Positions 62,769 to 64,000 of a stretch of DNA of 64,000 bases are shown piece by piece (position 1 is the stretch's first letter; each line of letters begins with the position of its first letter). Source of the DNA: Nostoc sp. MG11 (lineage in GTDB: Bacteria > Cyanobacteriota > Cyanobacteriia > Cyanobacteriales > Nostocaceae); NCBI RefSeq assembly GCF_014904695.1, contig NZ_JACXXN010000007.1, forward strand, positions 124,001 to 188,000, in the 5' to 3' direction. The notes under the pieces were generated by a model. It saw only the letters and a list, made by a program, of their open reading frames with translations, was not told where the DNA came from and did not search any database. The position numbers and the translations under genes are program-made.

Positions 62769-64000
62769 TTAAAACATCAAATCTAAAAACTGTACTCCCC
62801 AGAATGGCCAAGTTACCCACATTCCTAAAGCGCTTACCCCTAAAAGCACTGTGAATGCATAAAACTGGGTTTGTCCAGAGGTACTGTACTTGAGACTTTC
62901 GCCACCTAATAGTGAAAACAAACCAACCATATTAACGATGCCATCGACTACAAAGCGGTCAATCATATCGGCAAGTTTGGAAATTTGGGCAACGCCGAAA
63001 ATGACGGTCATCCGATAGATTTTTGGGGTATAGAAATCGTATGCCAGTAAGTCTTGTAAACCTTTCCAAGGCAGACGAATAGGTTTAGGAATATTACCTA
63101 AATAGATCACACCACCAACACTACAACCGAAAATAGTCGACCAAATTAAAAGTAGGGCAACATCTTTATTTAGGTTTGTCCAATCGGGTAAGAGCGATAA
63201 GCTTTGTAATATTAAGGGAAGATGTAAGGCAAAGCCGAGTAAAATCACCATTGGCAGAACCATCGGCCAGTGAGCTTCAGGCGATCGCTCACTCATCTGT
63301 GTCCGTTTACCACCAAAAAGTAGACCGAATTCTCTGGTTAAACTAAAGGCTGTTAAAGCGTTGACGGCTATTATCACTCCTACTAACCAAGGTTGCGTTC
63401 CCCACAGCCCATCTGCTAACTTCATCAACGCCCAAAAACTACCCAAGGGCGGAAAACCAATTAACCCCAAAGTCCCGACGATAAAAGCTAATCCTGAGAT
63501 GGGACGGCGTGACCACAATCCGCCTAATTGGGTGACATCTTGGGTGATGCTGTTCCAGATAATTCCCCCAGTACTCATTACCAACAGGGCTGCTGATATG
63601 GCATGGGTAAGTACCAACAAGAGTGCGGCTTCGTCTTGCTGTATTCCCACAGCAATGAACACTAAGCCCATGTAAGCACTGACAGAATAAGATAAACAGC
63701 GTTTGAGGTCAACTTGAGCGATCGCAATTAAAGAAGCGCCCACCGCTGTCACCGCCCCAATCGCTACTATGGCTGAGGAAACTATGGGCGACAGAGTTAA
63801 CACAGGTTGCAATTTAATCAGCACCCATGCACCACTAGCAACTACTACCGAGTTACGTAAAATCGTACTCGGAACAGGGCCTTCCATAGCTTCATCCAAC
63901 CACAGATGTAGGGGAAACTGGGCGCATTTGCCCATCGGCCCAGCAATTAAGGCTAAACCTACTAACGCCATAGTCGTAGGGTTAACATCCGCTGTCGCTG
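62769..64000 (-). CDS. ndhF3: NAD(P)H dehydrogenase subunit NdhF3, 5' truncated
   Basis: The frame stays open to the window end, so the N-terminus (roughly the first third) is missing. The visible part includes GPMGKCAQFPLHLWLDEAMEGPVPSTILRN, VDLKRCLSYSVSAYMGLVFIAVG and GFPPLGSFW, classic NuoL/NdhF antiporter motifs. The C-terminal lateral helix region ends in TWPFWGVQFLDLMF. It is the first visible gene of the CO2-uptake operon and precedes the carbonic anhydrase by 69 bases. The promoter is outside the window. Confidence 0.93.
   Translation of the reverse strand, partial: ATADVNPTTMALVGLALIAGPMGKCAQFPLHLWLDEAMEGPVPSTILRNSVVVASGAWVLIKLQPVLTLSPIVSSAIVAIGAVTAVGASLIAIAQVDLKRCLSYSVSAYMGLVFIAVGIQQDEAALLLVLTHAISAALLVMSTGGIIWNSITQDVTQLGGLWSRRPISGLAFIVGTLGLIGFPPLGSFWALMKLADGLWGTQPWLVGVIIAVNALTAFSLTREFGLLFGGKRTQMSERSPEAHWPMVLPMVILLGFALHLPLILQSLSLLPDWTNLNKDVALLLIWSTIFGCSVGGVIYLGNIPKPIRLPWKGLQDLLAYDFYTPKIYRMTVIFGVAQISKLADMIDRFVVDGIVNMVGLFSLLGGESLKYSTSGQTQFYAFTVLLGVSALGMWVTWPFWGVQFLDLMF

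Overview
This window comes from a filamentous, probably heterocyst-forming cyanobacterium of the Nostoc/Anabaena type. The evidence is the frequent HIP1 octamer (GCGATCGC), dispersed heptad repeats of the GTCATTAG/GTCATTTG kind, the NDH-1 CO2-uptake operon, a group 2 sigma factor, a CYP120-like P450, giant Ser/Thr-His kinases and a deoxyhypusine-synthase-like homospermidine gene. The species is an inference. No rRNA, tRNA, CRISPR array or prophage was seen.

Layout. 1-8.9 kb: the end of a GFA-type protein, cobO, a cyanobacterial protein of unknown function, a group 2 sigma factor, a HerA-like DNA-pumping ATPase, a GST and a secreted fasciclin protein. 9.6-12.7 kb: two small conserved proteins, a persulfide-dioxygenase-like MBL hydrolase and a speY-like gene. 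13.5-26.1 kb: five exported DUF11-type surface proteins, one with a large outer-membrane barrel. This cluster is interrupted by a RAYT transposase lying among 31-bp palindromes. 26.1-38.1 kb: moaD, a kinase fused to a periplasmic-binding-protein domain, the cobalt pump coaT and its sensor coaR, separated by an AT-rich membrane glycosyltransferase-like gene, and a PstS-like/DUF4912 fusion. 38.3-49.5 kb: an acetoacetate-decarboxylase-like protein beside a 773-residue FAD oxidoreductase, then a 1783-residue Ser/Thr-His kinase and a GAF-GGDEF protein. 49.5-58.6 kb: a tetR/CYP120 divergon, an arsR-SRPBCC-nucleotidyltransferase-cupin run, clpP, an epimerase, a radical SAM protein of the spore-photoproduct-lyase family, and a double-glycine peptide with a Trp/Tyr/Gly repeat tail. 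58.9-64 kb: the minus-strand operon ndhF3 - beta-carbonic anhydrase - ndhD3 - cupA, with ndhF3 cut by the window end.

How the genes work together. The clearest functional unit is the CO2-uptake operon: NdhF3, NdhD3 and CupA form the inducible NDH-1 CO2 hydration complex, and a Tat-targeted carbonic anhydrase sits inside the same operon. The second is cobalt homeostasis: CoaR (a MerR protein with a precorrin isomerase-like domain and a CHC motif) would act on a dyad in the elongated coaT promoter. The best candidates for undescribed biology are the DUF11/barrel surface cluster, the RAYT-palindrome unit embedded in it, the Trp/Tyr/Gly peptide at 58.4 kb, and the ADC-like/FAD oxidoreductase pair.
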